Shown piece by piece: positions 13,741 through 21,096 of a stretch of DNA of 32,459 nt; position 1 is the first letter of the stretch; each line of letters begins with the position of its first letter. The DNA comes from Caldilineales bacterium (lineage in GTDB: Bacteria; Chloroflexota; Anaerolineae; JAAEKA01). The notes beneath the pieces were generated by a model. It saw only the letters and a program-made list of their open reading frames with translations. It made no database searches and was not told the origin of the DNA. The stretch covers positions 1 through 32,459 of the forward strand of contig JANWYQ010000056.1 in the NCBI GenBank assembly GCA_025055015.1, in the 5' to 3' direction. Both the position numbers and the translations under genes were made by a program.

Positions 13741-15534
13741 ATGACCCATTCGTTGCTCACCGGCGCAGAGGAGATCGCCTGGGACCTGAGCGACCTCTAC
13801 GCCGGCATGGACGATCCCCAGATCAACGCCGACCTGGACCGCTGCGACGCGGAGGCGCAGGCGCTGCGCGAGGCCTACCGCGGCCGCATCGCCTCCCTCA
13901 GCGCCGCCCAGCTGGCTGAGATGATCACGGCCTACGAGGCCATCGTGGAGCGCAGCGGCAAGGTCAGCACCTTCGCCGGGCTGAACTGGACCCAGAACAC
14001 CGAGGACCCGGCCCGCGGCGCGCTGATGCAGCGGGCCATGGAGCGCGGCTCCCGCCTCCAGCAGGAGCTGGTGTTCGTGGAGTTGGAGCTGGCTGCCGTG
14101 GACGACGAGGTGGCCGCCGGCTGGCTGGCCGATCCCGCCCTGGCCCGCTGGCGCCACTGGCTGGAGACAGTGCGCATGTTCCGGCCCCACCTGCTCAGCG
14201 AGCCGGAGGAGCGCATCCTGGCGGAGAAGGCGGTGACCGGCCGCAACGCCTGGGAGCGCTTCTTCGACGAGGCGCACAGCGCCGCGCGCTACACCCTGGA
14301 CGGCCAGGAGCTGACGCGGGACCAGGTGCTCAACAAGCTGTACGCTCCCGATCGGGACCTGCGCCGCCGCGCAGCCGCCGCGATCACCGAGGGACTGCGC
14401 CGTCTGCAGCGCACCAGCACCTACGTGTTCAACACCATCCTGGCCGACAAGGCCTCCGACGATCGCCTGCGCCGCTATCCCACCTGGCTGAGCAGCCGCA
14501 ACCTAGCCAACCAGGTGGACGACCGCACGGTGGACGCCCTGATCGAGGCGGTCACCGGCCGGTACGACATCGTGGCCCGCTACTACCGCCTCAAGCGGCG
14601 GCTGCTGGGCCTGGATGAGCTGTTCGACTACGACCGCTATGCACCCCTGCCGGCGGCCGATCGCTTCTACCCCTGGGACGCAGCGCGGGAGGTGGTGCTC
14701 TCCGCCTACGGCCGCTTCCACCCGCGCATGGCAGAGGTGGCCAGCCGGTTCTTCGACGGCCGCTGGATAGATGCGCCCCCGCGGCCGGGCAAGATGGGCG
14801 GCGCCTTCAGCCACGGCGCCGTGCCCTCGGTGCACCCCTACATCCTGCTGAACTACGAAGGCCGCCCCCGCGACGTGATGACCCTGGCCCACGAGCTGGG
14901 CCACGGCGTGCACCAGAAGCTCGCCGGCGTCCAGGGCGTGCTGCAGGCCGACACGCCGCTGACCACTGCCGAGACCGCCTCGGTGTTCGGGGAGATGCTG
15001 GTCTTCCAGGACCTGATGGCGCAGGAGAGCGACCGGGCGGTGCGGCTGGGCATGCTCACCAGCAAGATCGAGGACGCCTTTGCCACTGCCTTCCGCCAGA
15101 TCAGCATGAACCGCTTCGAGCACGCCATCCACACGGCGCGGCGGGAGGAGGGGGAGCTCACCACCGAGCAGTTTAACGCCCTCTGGCTGCAGACGCAGCG
15201 CGCCATGTTCGGCGACAGCGTCACCCTCACCGACGACTACGGCCTGTGGTGGAGCTATATCGGCCACTTCATCAGCGTGCCGGGCTACGTCTACGCGTAC
15301 GCCTTTGGCCAGCTCCTGGTGCTGGCGCTGTACGCGCGCTATCAGCAGGTGGGCGGCGACTTCGCCGACCGCTACATCGCCTTGCTCACGGCCGGCGGCT
15401 CGCAGTGGCCCCACGAGCTGGTCAAGCCCCTGGGCGTGGACCTCACCGATCCGGCGTTCTGGAACGAGGGCCTGAACATCCTGGAGGGGTGGGTGGCGGA
15501 GGCGGAGGCGTTGGCGGATGGGGTGAGGAGCTGA
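13741..15534 (+). CDS. pepF: M3B family oligoendopeptidase (PepF-like), first copy
   Basis: This is a zinc metallopeptidase predicted to degrade cytosolic oligopeptides. The 597-residue sequence is the M3B type, with an all-alpha N-terminal region (EEIAWDLSDLYAGMDDPQ...) and the thermolysin-like zinc motif HELGH (His384, Glu385, His388, in TLAHELGHGVHQK). A downstream Glu in the TAETASVFGEMLVFQDL helix is the expected third ligand. The C-terminal tyrosine-rich segment GYVYAYAFGQLLVLALY is typical for the family. The start at 13741 is supported by GGAGAGAGG just upstream. Residues of the frame before it overlap the promoter. It is transcribed alone. A second M3B gene lies at 27202. The two share the fold but have clearly different N-terminal halves, so they belong to different subfamilies. 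Confidence 0.93.
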   Translation: MTHSLLTGAEEIAWDLSDLYAGMDDPQINADLDRCDAEAQALREAYRGRIASLSAAQLAEMITAYEAIVERSGKVSTFAGLNWTQNTEDPARGALMQRAMERGSRLQQELVFVELELAAVDDEVAAGWLADPALARWRHWLETVRMFRPHLLSEPEERILAEKAVTGRNAWERFFDEAHSAARYTLDGQELTRDQVLNKLYAPDRDLRRRAAAAITEGLRRLQRTSTYVFNTILADKASDDRLRRYPTWLSSRNLANQVDDRTVDALIEAVTGRYDIVARYYRLKRRLLGLDELFDYDRYAPLPAADRFYPWDAAREVVLSAYGRFHPRMAEVASRFFDGRWIDAPPRPGKMGGAFSHGAVPSVHPYILLNYEGRPRDVMTLAHELGHGVHQKLAGVQGVLQADTPLTTAETASVFGEMLVFQDLMAQESDRAVRLGMLTSKIEDAFATAFRQISMNRFEHAIHTARREEGELTTEQFNALWLQTQRAMFGDSVTLTDDYGLWWSYIGHFISVPGYVYAYAFGQLLVLALYARYQQVGGDFADRYIALLTAGGSQWPHELVKPLGVDLTDPAFWNEGLNILEGWVAEAEALADGVRS

Positions 15535-15708
15535 GTGGAGACGGGGGAGGCTTGGGGGGAGGCTCAGGGGAACTCGCAAGAGATCGTCCGCTGCCCGGTT
15601 TCCGCGCGCTTGCAGCCGGGCGAGGAGACACGGTCAACGGATGCTCGCGGCGCAGCGACCAAGCGAATGGCCGCATAGGCCGATGGCCCGGAAAATTGCC
15701 GCCCTGTG

Positions 15709-15731
15709 GCGCAACTCCTGCGGAGTTGCGC
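15709..15731. repeat. Dispersed palindromic repeat, copy 1
   Basis: GCGCAACTCC and GGAGTTGCGC form a perfect 10-bp stem around a TGC loop. It sits between the convergent peptidase and proline dehydrogenase genes, 14 bases beyond the latter's stop codon. A near-identical copy is at 26820-26848. There is no T-run, so terminator function is only possible. The rest of the 15535-15744 gap shows nothing recognisable. Confidence 0.8.
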
Positions 15732-15744
15732 TACATTCCTCGCC

Positions 15745-16683
15745 CTACTCTCCCACCAGCGCGCGCAGGAAGAAGAGCAAGTTCGCCGGCCGCTCGGCCA
15801 GGCGGCGCATGAAGTAGGGATACCATCGGGTGCCGTAGGGGATGTACACCCGCATGCGGTAGCCCTGGCCGGCCAGCGCCTGCTGCAGCTCCCGCCGCAC
15901 GCCGTACAGCATCTGGAACTCGAAGCAGTCGTTGGGGATATGCCGGTTGTAGGCGTAGGCCTTGGTCCAGTTGATGATCATGTGGTCGTGGCTGGCGATG
16001 GCCGGGTAGGTGCCGGGGTGGTCCGCCTGGCCCTGGAACATCAGCTTGATCAGCTCCACCAGGTTGCGGTCCACGTCCTTCTTCTCCTGGAAGGCCACGG
16101 CCGGCGGCTCGTCGTACGCGCCCTTGCACAGCCGCAGGTCGGCGATGCCCTCGGCCATGAGCTGGCGCACGTCCTCCTGGGTGCGGTAGAGGTAGGCCTG
16201 CACCACCACGCCCACGTTGCTGAACTCGCGGCGCAGCCGCCGGTAGATGGCCAAGGTGCGGTCGGTGACCGGCGAGTCCTCCATGTCAATGCGCACGAAG
16301 CGGCCCACCTCGGCCGCCTTGGCCACGATGCGCCGCACGTTGCGGTAGCAGAAGTCGTCGTCCACCGCCAGGCCCATGGCCGTCAGCTTGATGGACACCC
16401 CCGATTGGACGTTGGCGTCCTTGATGGCCTGCAAAGCGCGGATGTACTCGTCCGCGTTGACGGTAGCCTCGGCCTCGCTGTGCACGTGCTCCCCCAAGAA
16501 GTCCAGGGTAGCCAGCATGCCCTGGCCGTTGACCGCGCGGATGGCCGCGATGGCGTCGTCCAGGGTCTCGCCGGCCACAAAGCGCCGGGCCACCCGCCGG
16601 CTCACCGGCACGCTGACGATCAAGTCCTGCATCTGGGGGTTCTTAGATAGGGCAATCAAGACATGACGCAAGGGGGACGCCAT
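15745..16683 (-). CDS. Proline dehydrogenase (monofunctional, FAD-dependent)
   Basis: This enzyme oxidises proline to pyrroline-5-carboxylate and passes electrons through FAD. The 312-residue protein is the stand-alone PRODH barrel rather than the bifunctional PutA. Visible motifs are SIKLTAMGL (active-site Lys), RIDMEDSP, VVVQAYLYRT, DLRLCKGAYDE, and the C-terminal proline-binding signature YGTRWYPYFMRRLAERPAN containing the paired arginines. The start at 16683 (MASPLRHV) follows AAGGAG at seven bases. The 19 residues before it in frame are encoded by a heptad tract and are excluded. No pyrroline-5-carboxylate dehydrogenase gene is in the window. It lies downstream of the nitroreductase on the same strand. 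Confidence 0.93.
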   Translation of the reverse strand: MASPLRHVLIALSKNPQMQDLIVSVPVSRRVARRFVAGETLDDAIAAIRAVNGQGMLATLDFLGEHVHSEAEATVNADEYIRALQAIKDANVQSGVSIKLTAMGLAVDDDFCYRNVRRIVAKAAEVGRFVRIDMEDSPVTDRTLAIYRRLRREFSNVGVVVQAYLYRTQEDVRQLMAEGIADLRLCKGAYDEPPAVAFQEKKDVDRNLVELIKLMFQGQADHPGTYPAIASHDHMIINWTKAYAYNRHIPNDCFEFQMLYGVRRELQQALAGQGYRMRVYIPYGTRWYPYFMRRLAERPANLLFFLRALVGE

Positions 16684-16703
16684 AGAGAGCTCCTTTTTCA
16701 GCA

Positions 16704-16792
16704 GCTCGCAACCCGTAGCTCGTAACCGGCCGCCGATCACGGCTTATCGGTCATCGTTCACGGTTCACCGTTTACCGTTCACTGTTCACCGG
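16704..16792. repeat. Heptad repeat tract between nitroreductase and proline dehydrogenase genes
   Basis: There are twelve unbroken 7-base units, among them GCTCGCA, ACCCGTA, GCTCGTA, ATCGGTC, ATCGTTC, ACGGTTC, ACCGTTT, ACCGTTC and ACTGTTC. On the minus strand the unit reads GTGAACG-like. The nitroreductase stop TAA (16772-16774) is part of a GGTAAAC unit, so the tract overlaps the last codons of that gene. Confidence 0.9.
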
Positions 16793-17533
16793 ACTACCGT
16801 CCACCTCCAGCCCCTGCTGCCGCCAGGCCCGGGCCATCACCGGCTCGCGCTGAGCCATGGTGCCGCCGGCCGCGAAGTAGCGCACCAGGTTGTCGCGCCA
16901 GTCCCCGCGCGCGGACATGACCGCGATGGCCTCGTCCAGCGCCTCCGGCGAGGGCTCGCGGTAGCAGTTCTCCATGAAGGTGAGGGCCTGAGGGATGCGC
17001 GGGCGGGTGTAGGGTGGGATGCGCTCCGGGTCGGGGACGCCGATACACAGGCCGTAGAGGGGCAGCACGCCCTTCGGCAGGGCCAGCGCGCGGGCGATGA
17101 CGTCGGTGTTGTTCTGCACGGCGCCGATGTAGCAGGTGCCGTAGCCCAGGGCCTCGGCGGCCACCACCATGTTCTGCGCCACCATGGTGGCGTCGGTAGC
17201 GCCGTAGATCAGGCTAATGCGGGGCCCCATGCCGAAGGCCCGGCCGCAGCGCTCTACCAGCAGCCGCAGGCGATGCACGTCCAGGCAGACCACGAAGAAC
17301 TCCGCCGCGTCGCGGATGTGTTGCTGGTCGTTGCACAGGGTGGCCAGCCGGTCCCGCAGCACAGGGTCGGTGACGCGGATGAAGGCGAACATCTGGCCCT
17401 GGGCGTCGGTGGGAGCTCGACGGCCGGCCTGGATGATCAGGTCGAGGTGCTCCGGCGGGATAGGTTGGCGCAGGAAGAAGCGGATGGTGCGGTGTTGCCA
17501 GAAGACGTCGAGGATAGGAGGCTCGGTGCTCAT
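16772..17533 (-). CDS. Nitroreductase-family FMN oxidoreductase
   Basis: This is a 253-residue flavoprotein of the nitroreductase fold, close in size to the NfsA/FRP group. It begins MSTEPPILDVFWQHRTIRFF, where the HRTIR segment is the usual FMN-phosphate contact. It has RRAPTDAQGQMFAFI, a DATMVAQNMVVAAEALGYGTCYIGAVQNN helix-loop and the CIGVPDPE strand typical of the family. The natural substrate cannot be read from sequence. The start at 17533 is supported by a promoter whose -10 box lies six bases before the ATG, which leaves no room for a longer 5' end. The final codons (VNSER) are made of heptad repeat. A frame extension to 17632 is rejected. Confidence 0.88.
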   Translation of the reverse strand: MSTEPPILDVFWQHRTIRFFLRQPIPPEHLDLIIQAGRRAPTDAQGQMFAFIRVTDPVLRDRLATLCNDQQHIRDAAEFFVVCLDVHRLRLLVERCGRAFGMGPRISLIYGATDATMVAQNMVVAAEALGYGTCYIGAVQNNTDVIARALALPKGVLPLYGLCIGVPDPERIPPYTRPRIPQALTFMENCYREPSPEALDEAIAVMSARGDWRDNLVRYFAAGGTMAQREPVMARAWRQQGLEVDGSPVNSER

Positions 17534-17539
17534 GGCCCT

Positions 17540-17568
17540 ATTGTCCACGCCGACGGCCGCCCTGTCAA
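17540..17568 (-). promoter_or_regulatory. Nitroreductase promoter, likely leaderless start
   Basis: On the minus strand there is a perfect TTGACA (17563-17568), a 17-base spacer and GACAAT (17540-17545). Only six bases (AGGGCC) separate the -10 box from the ATG at 17533, so transcription should start at or next to the A of the start codon. Confidence 0.6.
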
Positions 17569-17635
17569 TGGCGCAGGTCATATTCTGCGGCGGCCCGGTC
17601 AGCGCCGCCTCCCCCACCGGTGCGCCGCCCACGAT

Positions 17636-17672
17636 AAAGAGACTGGACCGGTCTGGGAGACCGGTCCAGTCT
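17636..17672 (-). terminator. Strong hairpin terminator after thrS
   Basis: A perfect 15-bp inverted repeat (17640-17654 and 17658-17672, arm AGACTGGACCGGTCT) surrounds a three-base loop. It is followed on the minus transcript by CUUUAU. It begins 13 bases after the thrS stop codon. The U-tract is short, but the stem is very stable. Confidence 0.7.
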
Positions 17673-17684
17673 TCGGCGCTCGCG

Positions 17685-19514
17685 CTACGCCAGGTCCTTG
17701 GCGCGGGTGCGGATCTTCTCCTGGGTGCGGGCGATGAACTCAGCCAGCGGCAGGTCGTTCTGGCGGGTGCCGTCGCGGCGGCGCAGCGACACGGTGCCGT
17801 TGGCCATCTCCTGGTCGCCCACCACCAGCATGTAGGGCACCTTCATGAGCTGCGCGCTGCGGATCTTGGCGTTCATGCGCTCGCTGCCCAGGTCCGCCGC
17901 GGCGCGGATGCCCGCGTCCCGCAGCGCCCGCTCCACCTGCGCCGCATACTCGTTGTGCGCCTCGGTGATGGGGATCACCCGCACCTGCTGGGGCGCCAGC
18001 CACACCGGGAACGCGCCGGCGTAGTGCTCGATCAGGAAGCCGATCATGCGCTCGTGGGTGCTGAGGGGCGCGCGGTGGATGCAGAGGGGCGTCTCCTCCT
18101 CGCCCGCAGCGTTGATAAAGGTCAGGTTGAAGCGGGGCGGCACGGCGAAGTCCACCTGGTTGGTGGCCAGGGTGAACTCGCGGCCGATGGCGCTCCAGAT
18201 CTGCACGTCAATCTTAGGTCCGTAGAACGCAGCCTCGTCCGGCACCTCCACAAAGGGCACGTTGCCGTTGCGCATGGCGCTGCGCACCATCTCCTCGGTC
18301 TTCAGCCACAGCCGCTCGTTGTCCACGTACTTCTTGCCCAGCCCCTTCTTGCCGTGGGTGCTCAGCCGCATCACGTAGCGCTCGATGCCGAAGAGGTCGA
18401 AGTAGTAGCGGTACATGGCCACCACGGCCATGAACTCCTCCTCGAACTGGCTCTCGGCGCAATAGATGTGAGCGTCGTTCATCTGCATGGAGCGCACCCG
18501 CATCAGGCCGAAGAGCTCGCCGCTCTTCTCGTAGCGGTAGCAAGTGCCGTACTCAGCCAGGCGGATGGGTAGCTCGCGATAGCTCCGTGGCCGAGAGGCG
18601 TAGATCTTGTGGTGGAAGGGACAGTTCATGGGCTTGATGTAGTAGCGCACCCCCTCCATCTCCATGGGCGGGTACATGGACTCGGCGTAGTAGGGCAGGT
18701 GGCCGCTGCGCAGGAAGAGGGCCTCCTTGGTCAGATGAGGCGTGCGCACTCGCTGGTAGCCGGCCCTCTCCTCCACCTCCTTGGCCAGGCGCTCCAGCTC
18801 CTCGATCAGGATGCCGCCGTTGGGCAGCCAGAGGGGCAGGCCGGGCCCTACCTCGTCGTCGAAGATGAAGATCTCCAGCTCCCGGCCCAGCTTGCGGTGG
18901 TCCCGCTTCTTGGCCTCCTCCAGCATGGTCAGGTAGTCCTGGAGCTCCTTCTTGCTGGGCCAGGCGGTGCCGTAGATGCGCTGGAGCATGGGGTTGTGCT
19001 CGTCCCCGCGCCAGTACGCGCCGGCCACCGACAGCAGCTTGAAGCCGTCGGGCGGAATCTGGCCCGTGTGTTCCAGGTGGGGCCCGCGGCAGAGGTCCTC
19101 GAAGGTGTCGTGGCGGTAGGTGCTGATCACCGGTGGCTCGGTGGTCTCGTTGCCGTACTCGTCCACGCCGCCCTGGGCCAGCCCCTCGATCAGCTCCAGC
19201 TTGTAGGGCTGGTCGGCGAAGAGCCGCCGCGCCTCGTCGGCCGTCACCTGGCGGTAGACGAACGGATGGCGGCCGGCGATAATCCGGCGCATGCGCTTCT
19301 CGATGGCCTCCAGGTCCTCCGGCGTGAAGGTGCGGGGCTTGCCGTCCTCGCCCTTGCCCAGGTCGAAGTCGTAGTAGAAGCCGTTCTCGATGGGCGGGCC
19401 GATGGCGATCTTGGCCTCAGGATAGCGCTCCAGCACGGCCTGGGCCATCACGTGCGCAGTGCTGTGGCGCAGCTTGTACAGAAAGTCCTTTTCGAGCTCG
19501 CTTGACTTTGCCAT
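17685..19514 (-). CDS. thrS: Threonyl-tRNA synthetase lacking the TGS domain
   Basis: This enzyme charges tRNA-Thr with threonine. The 609-residue protein starts directly at the editing (N2) domain: LRHSTAHVMAQA carries the HxxxH pair and FEDLCRGPHLEHTG the conserved Cys and His, so proofreading should be intact. The class II core has motif 2 (YRYEKSGELFGLMRVRS) and motif 3 (APLSTHERMIGFLIEH). The zinc ligands are Cys in MNCPFHH, His in NDAHIYC and His in STHERM. The anticodon-binding domain starts near PQQVRVIPI. The usual N-terminal TGS domain is missing. The frame continues upstream to 19739, but that part is the T-box leader RNA, and GGAG nine bases before 19514 sets the start. Confidence 0.96.
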   Translation of the reverse strand: MAKSSELEKDFLYKLRHSTAHVMAQAVLERYPEAKIAIGPPIENGFYYDFDLGKGEDGKPRTFTPEDLEAIEKRMRRIIAGRHPFVYRQVTADEARRLFADQPYKLELIEGLAQGGVDEYGNETTEPPVISTYRHDTFEDLCRGPHLEHTGQIPPDGFKLLSVAGAYWRGDEHNPMLQRIYGTAWPSKKELQDYLTMLEEAKKRDHRKLGRELEIFIFDDEVGPGLPLWLPNGGILIEELERLAKEVEERAGYQRVRTPHLTKEALFLRSGHLPYYAESMYPPMEMEGVRYYIKPMNCPFHHKIYASRPRSYRELPIRLAEYGTCYRYEKSGELFGLMRVRSMQMNDAHIYCAESQFEEEFMAVVAMYRYYFDLFGIERYVMRLSTHGKKGLGKKYVDNERLWLKTEEMVRSAMRNGNVPFVEVPDEAAFYGPKIDVQIWSAIGREFTLATNQVDFAVPPRFNLTFINAAGEEETPLCIHRAPLSTHERMIGFLIEHYAGAFPVWLAPQQVRVIPITEAHNEYAAQVERALRDAGIRAAADLGSERMNAKIRSAQLMKVPYMLVVGDQEMANGTVSLRRRDGTRQNDLPLAEFIARTQEKIRTRAKDLA

Positions 19515-19588
19515 AGGTGTCTGCTCCGAGCTAGCGTTTGTTTGCAGCGGGATAAGGGCATCATCTGGCCGGGACCCTTCGGTCGGCG

Positions 19589-19625
19589 AAAAACACAAGC
19601 CCCTGCCGTTGGGGCGAGGGGCTTG
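19589..19625 (-). terminator. T-box-controlled intrinsic terminator of thrS
   Basis: CAAGCCCCT and AGGGGCTTG form a 9-bp stem (19617-19625 with 19596-19604), followed on the minus transcript by UGUUUUU (19589-19595). The 5' arm abuts the T-box sequence, so the antiterminator would compete with it. Confidence 0.88.
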
Positions 19626-19915
19626 GCACGCGGTTCCACCCAACTTGGCGCGCTCGCCGCTGCTCGGCCGCCACGGCAGCCGGCGCGCCATCTCTTGGGC
19701 CGATAACGGAGCCATCCGGGCCGACTTACTGGGCAACACCCTACCCGGTACGAGTTACGTGTGACTCGTCCCGTGGCGGTCACCGTTCCGCCGGCCGCTC
19801 CCGGGGGGTTTTCGACGGCGCTCTGCGGCGAGGGCTCTCAGCCGCGGCCCTCGCTCTCTGGCGCTTCACCGGCCGCCTACTCGTCCCGGTCAACGCGTTG
19901 TGCGATGTGCTTGTG
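19589..19915 (-). ncRNA. T-box riboswitch (tRNA-Thr sensing) in the thrS leader
   Basis: The transcript contains the 14-base T-box TGGGTGGAACCGCG (plus 19629-19642), whose central bases pair with an uncharged tRNA acceptor end in known T-boxes. About 210 bases upstream is the Stem I AGAGAG element (19854-19859), followed by the GGCTGAGAGCC apical pattern. An ACC in CGAAAACC (about 19807-19809) is the likely threonine specifier codon. A hairpin ACGAGT...ACTCGT at about 19750-19770 fits an internal stem. Directly after the T-box comes a terminator. The leader should let thrS be read through when tRNA-Thr is uncharged. Confidence 0.88.
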
Positions 19916-19921
19916 CTGCGG

Positions 19922-19949
19922 ATTATAGACTGCCCGGCCGATTTGTCAA
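19922..19949 (-). promoter_or_regulatory. Near-consensus promoter for thrS
   Basis: On the minus strand there is a perfect TTGACA (19944-19949), a 16-base spacer and a perfect TATAAT (19922-19927). Transcription should begin near 19915, about 400 bases upstream of the thrS start, leaving room for the T-box leader. Confidence 0.85.
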
Positions 19950-19964
19950 GGGCTGCATCGCCGA

Positions 19965-21083
19965 TCACTCCTCCCACTGCCGCCTGCCGCGCATGACGAA
20001 CTCCGTTAGCTCGCCGACGCTCAGCCGCTCGATGCCCAGCTTGTCCAGGGTGCGGCCCCGTCGCCAGTAGTCGGTGCGGTGGATGATGCAGGCCAGGCGG
20101 ATGATGGCGTCCATGCCGCGCACCGACACGCCGTAGCGCTGCCCCAGCGCCGCGATGGGCACCAGGCTCATGGGCACGTCCTCGTAGATGTAGCGATGGT
20201 TCAAGGAGCTGGGGGCCATGATGCCGAAGTAGCCGGACTGGTTGTGGATCGCCTCGTTGAGGTCTGCGCCCTCGGCGTTGTAGGCCAGCTTCAGCCACTC
20301 CAGCGCCGTGCGCGCCCGGATGCCCAGAGCCGCGGCCACGGTGACCCGCTCGCGGTCCAGCACCTCCAACACTCGCGCCACGGCGGGCGTGACGCCGTCA
20401 ATGTAGAACTGAAAGTTGCCGTGGGTGGCCTCGATGCGGCCGGCGTTGAGGATGGTAAGCGCAGGATGGAAGATGGCGCCCATGTTGTTCAGCCCGGTGT
20501 GCAGGATGCTGATCCCGTCAATGAACTGGGGATAGGCCGGCTCTAGGGCCTGCAACACTGCAGCCGTGCGGGTGGCGGGGAGCGCCGCCAAGGGCACTGC
20601 CTCCTTCACTCGAAAGATGCGCGCCTGGGCCGGCCCGTCGGAGCGGCTGGCGTAGATGAAGGTCTCCGTCTCCGCCACCGTCACGTCGGCCGTGCAGCCG
20701 CGATCCCGCAGCGCCTTGGCGAACTCCAGCGCGCCTAGGGTGCGGCCCGGGTGCAGCACCACGATCTGGCCATCGCGCAGGTAGGGCGCGGCCGCGCGGG
20801 CCAGGTCTGCGTGGGCCGACGACGGCACCACCACCATCACGATGTCGGCGTGGTCCAAGGCAGTCTTGAGGTCCGACGTGACCTCTGCTAACCGACCGAA
20901 GCCGCGCAGCGCCGGGTCCGGGCCGTCCAGGTCAATCCCCTTGCGCATTCGGACGGCCTCCACGTTCTGCGGCGTGCGGTTGTAAAGGGTCACGGCGAAG
21001 CCCTTAAGCGCCAGGTGGGCTGCCATGGCCTTGCCGCCGTTGCCGGCGCCCACCACCGTGTAGCGCATGGGAGGAGTGGTCAT
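19965..21083 (-). CDS. Opine (octopine/nopaline) dehydrogenase-family NAD(P)-dependent enzyme
   Basis: This is a 372-residue two-domain dehydrogenase. The N-terminal Rossmann fold is clear (MRYTVVGAGNGGKAMAAHLALKG, then TLYNRT). The C-terminal all-helical domain carries the family motifs GLNNMGAIFHPALTILN and APSSLNHRYIYEDVPMSLVP followed by LGQRYGV. Family members reductively couple an amino acid with an alpha-keto acid, or run the reaction in reverse. The actual substrates cannot be told from sequence. The ATG at 21083 has AAGGA nine bases upstream. It is 13 bases downstream of the cobalamin-binding gene, so the two are an operon, suggesting joint action on an amino-acid-derived compound. 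That last point is inference. Confidence 0.87.
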   Translation of the reverse strand: MTTPPMRYTVVGAGNGGKAMAAHLALKGFAVTLYNRTPQNVEAVRMRKGIDLDGPDPALRGFGRLAEVTSDLKTALDHADIVMVVVPSSAHADLARAAAPYLRDGQIVVLHPGRTLGALEFAKALRDRGCTADVTVAETETFIYASRSDGPAQARIFRVKEAVPLAALPATRTAAVLQALEPAYPQFIDGISILHTGLNNMGAIFHPALTILNAGRIEATHGNFQFYIDGVTPAVARVLEVLDRERVTVAAALGIRARTALEWLKLAYNAEGADLNEAIHNQSGYFGIMAPSSLNHRYIYEDVPMSLVPIAALGQRYGVSVRGMDAIIRLACIIHRTDYWRRGRTLDKLGIERLSVGELTEFVMRGRRQWEE

Positions 21084-21096
21084 GGTGGTTGTCCTT

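Noticed and set aside
19515..19739. N-terminal extension of ThrRS by 75 residues
   Set aside because: The segment contains the T-box motif and a terminator hairpin with a U-tract, and the translated sequence has no TGS-domain character.
19745..19775. Sixth heptad tract (ACGAGTT/ACGTGTG-like) upstream of thrS
   Set aside because: The similarity to other tracts is short, and the segment forms an ACGAGT/ACTCGT hairpin expected inside the T-box leader.
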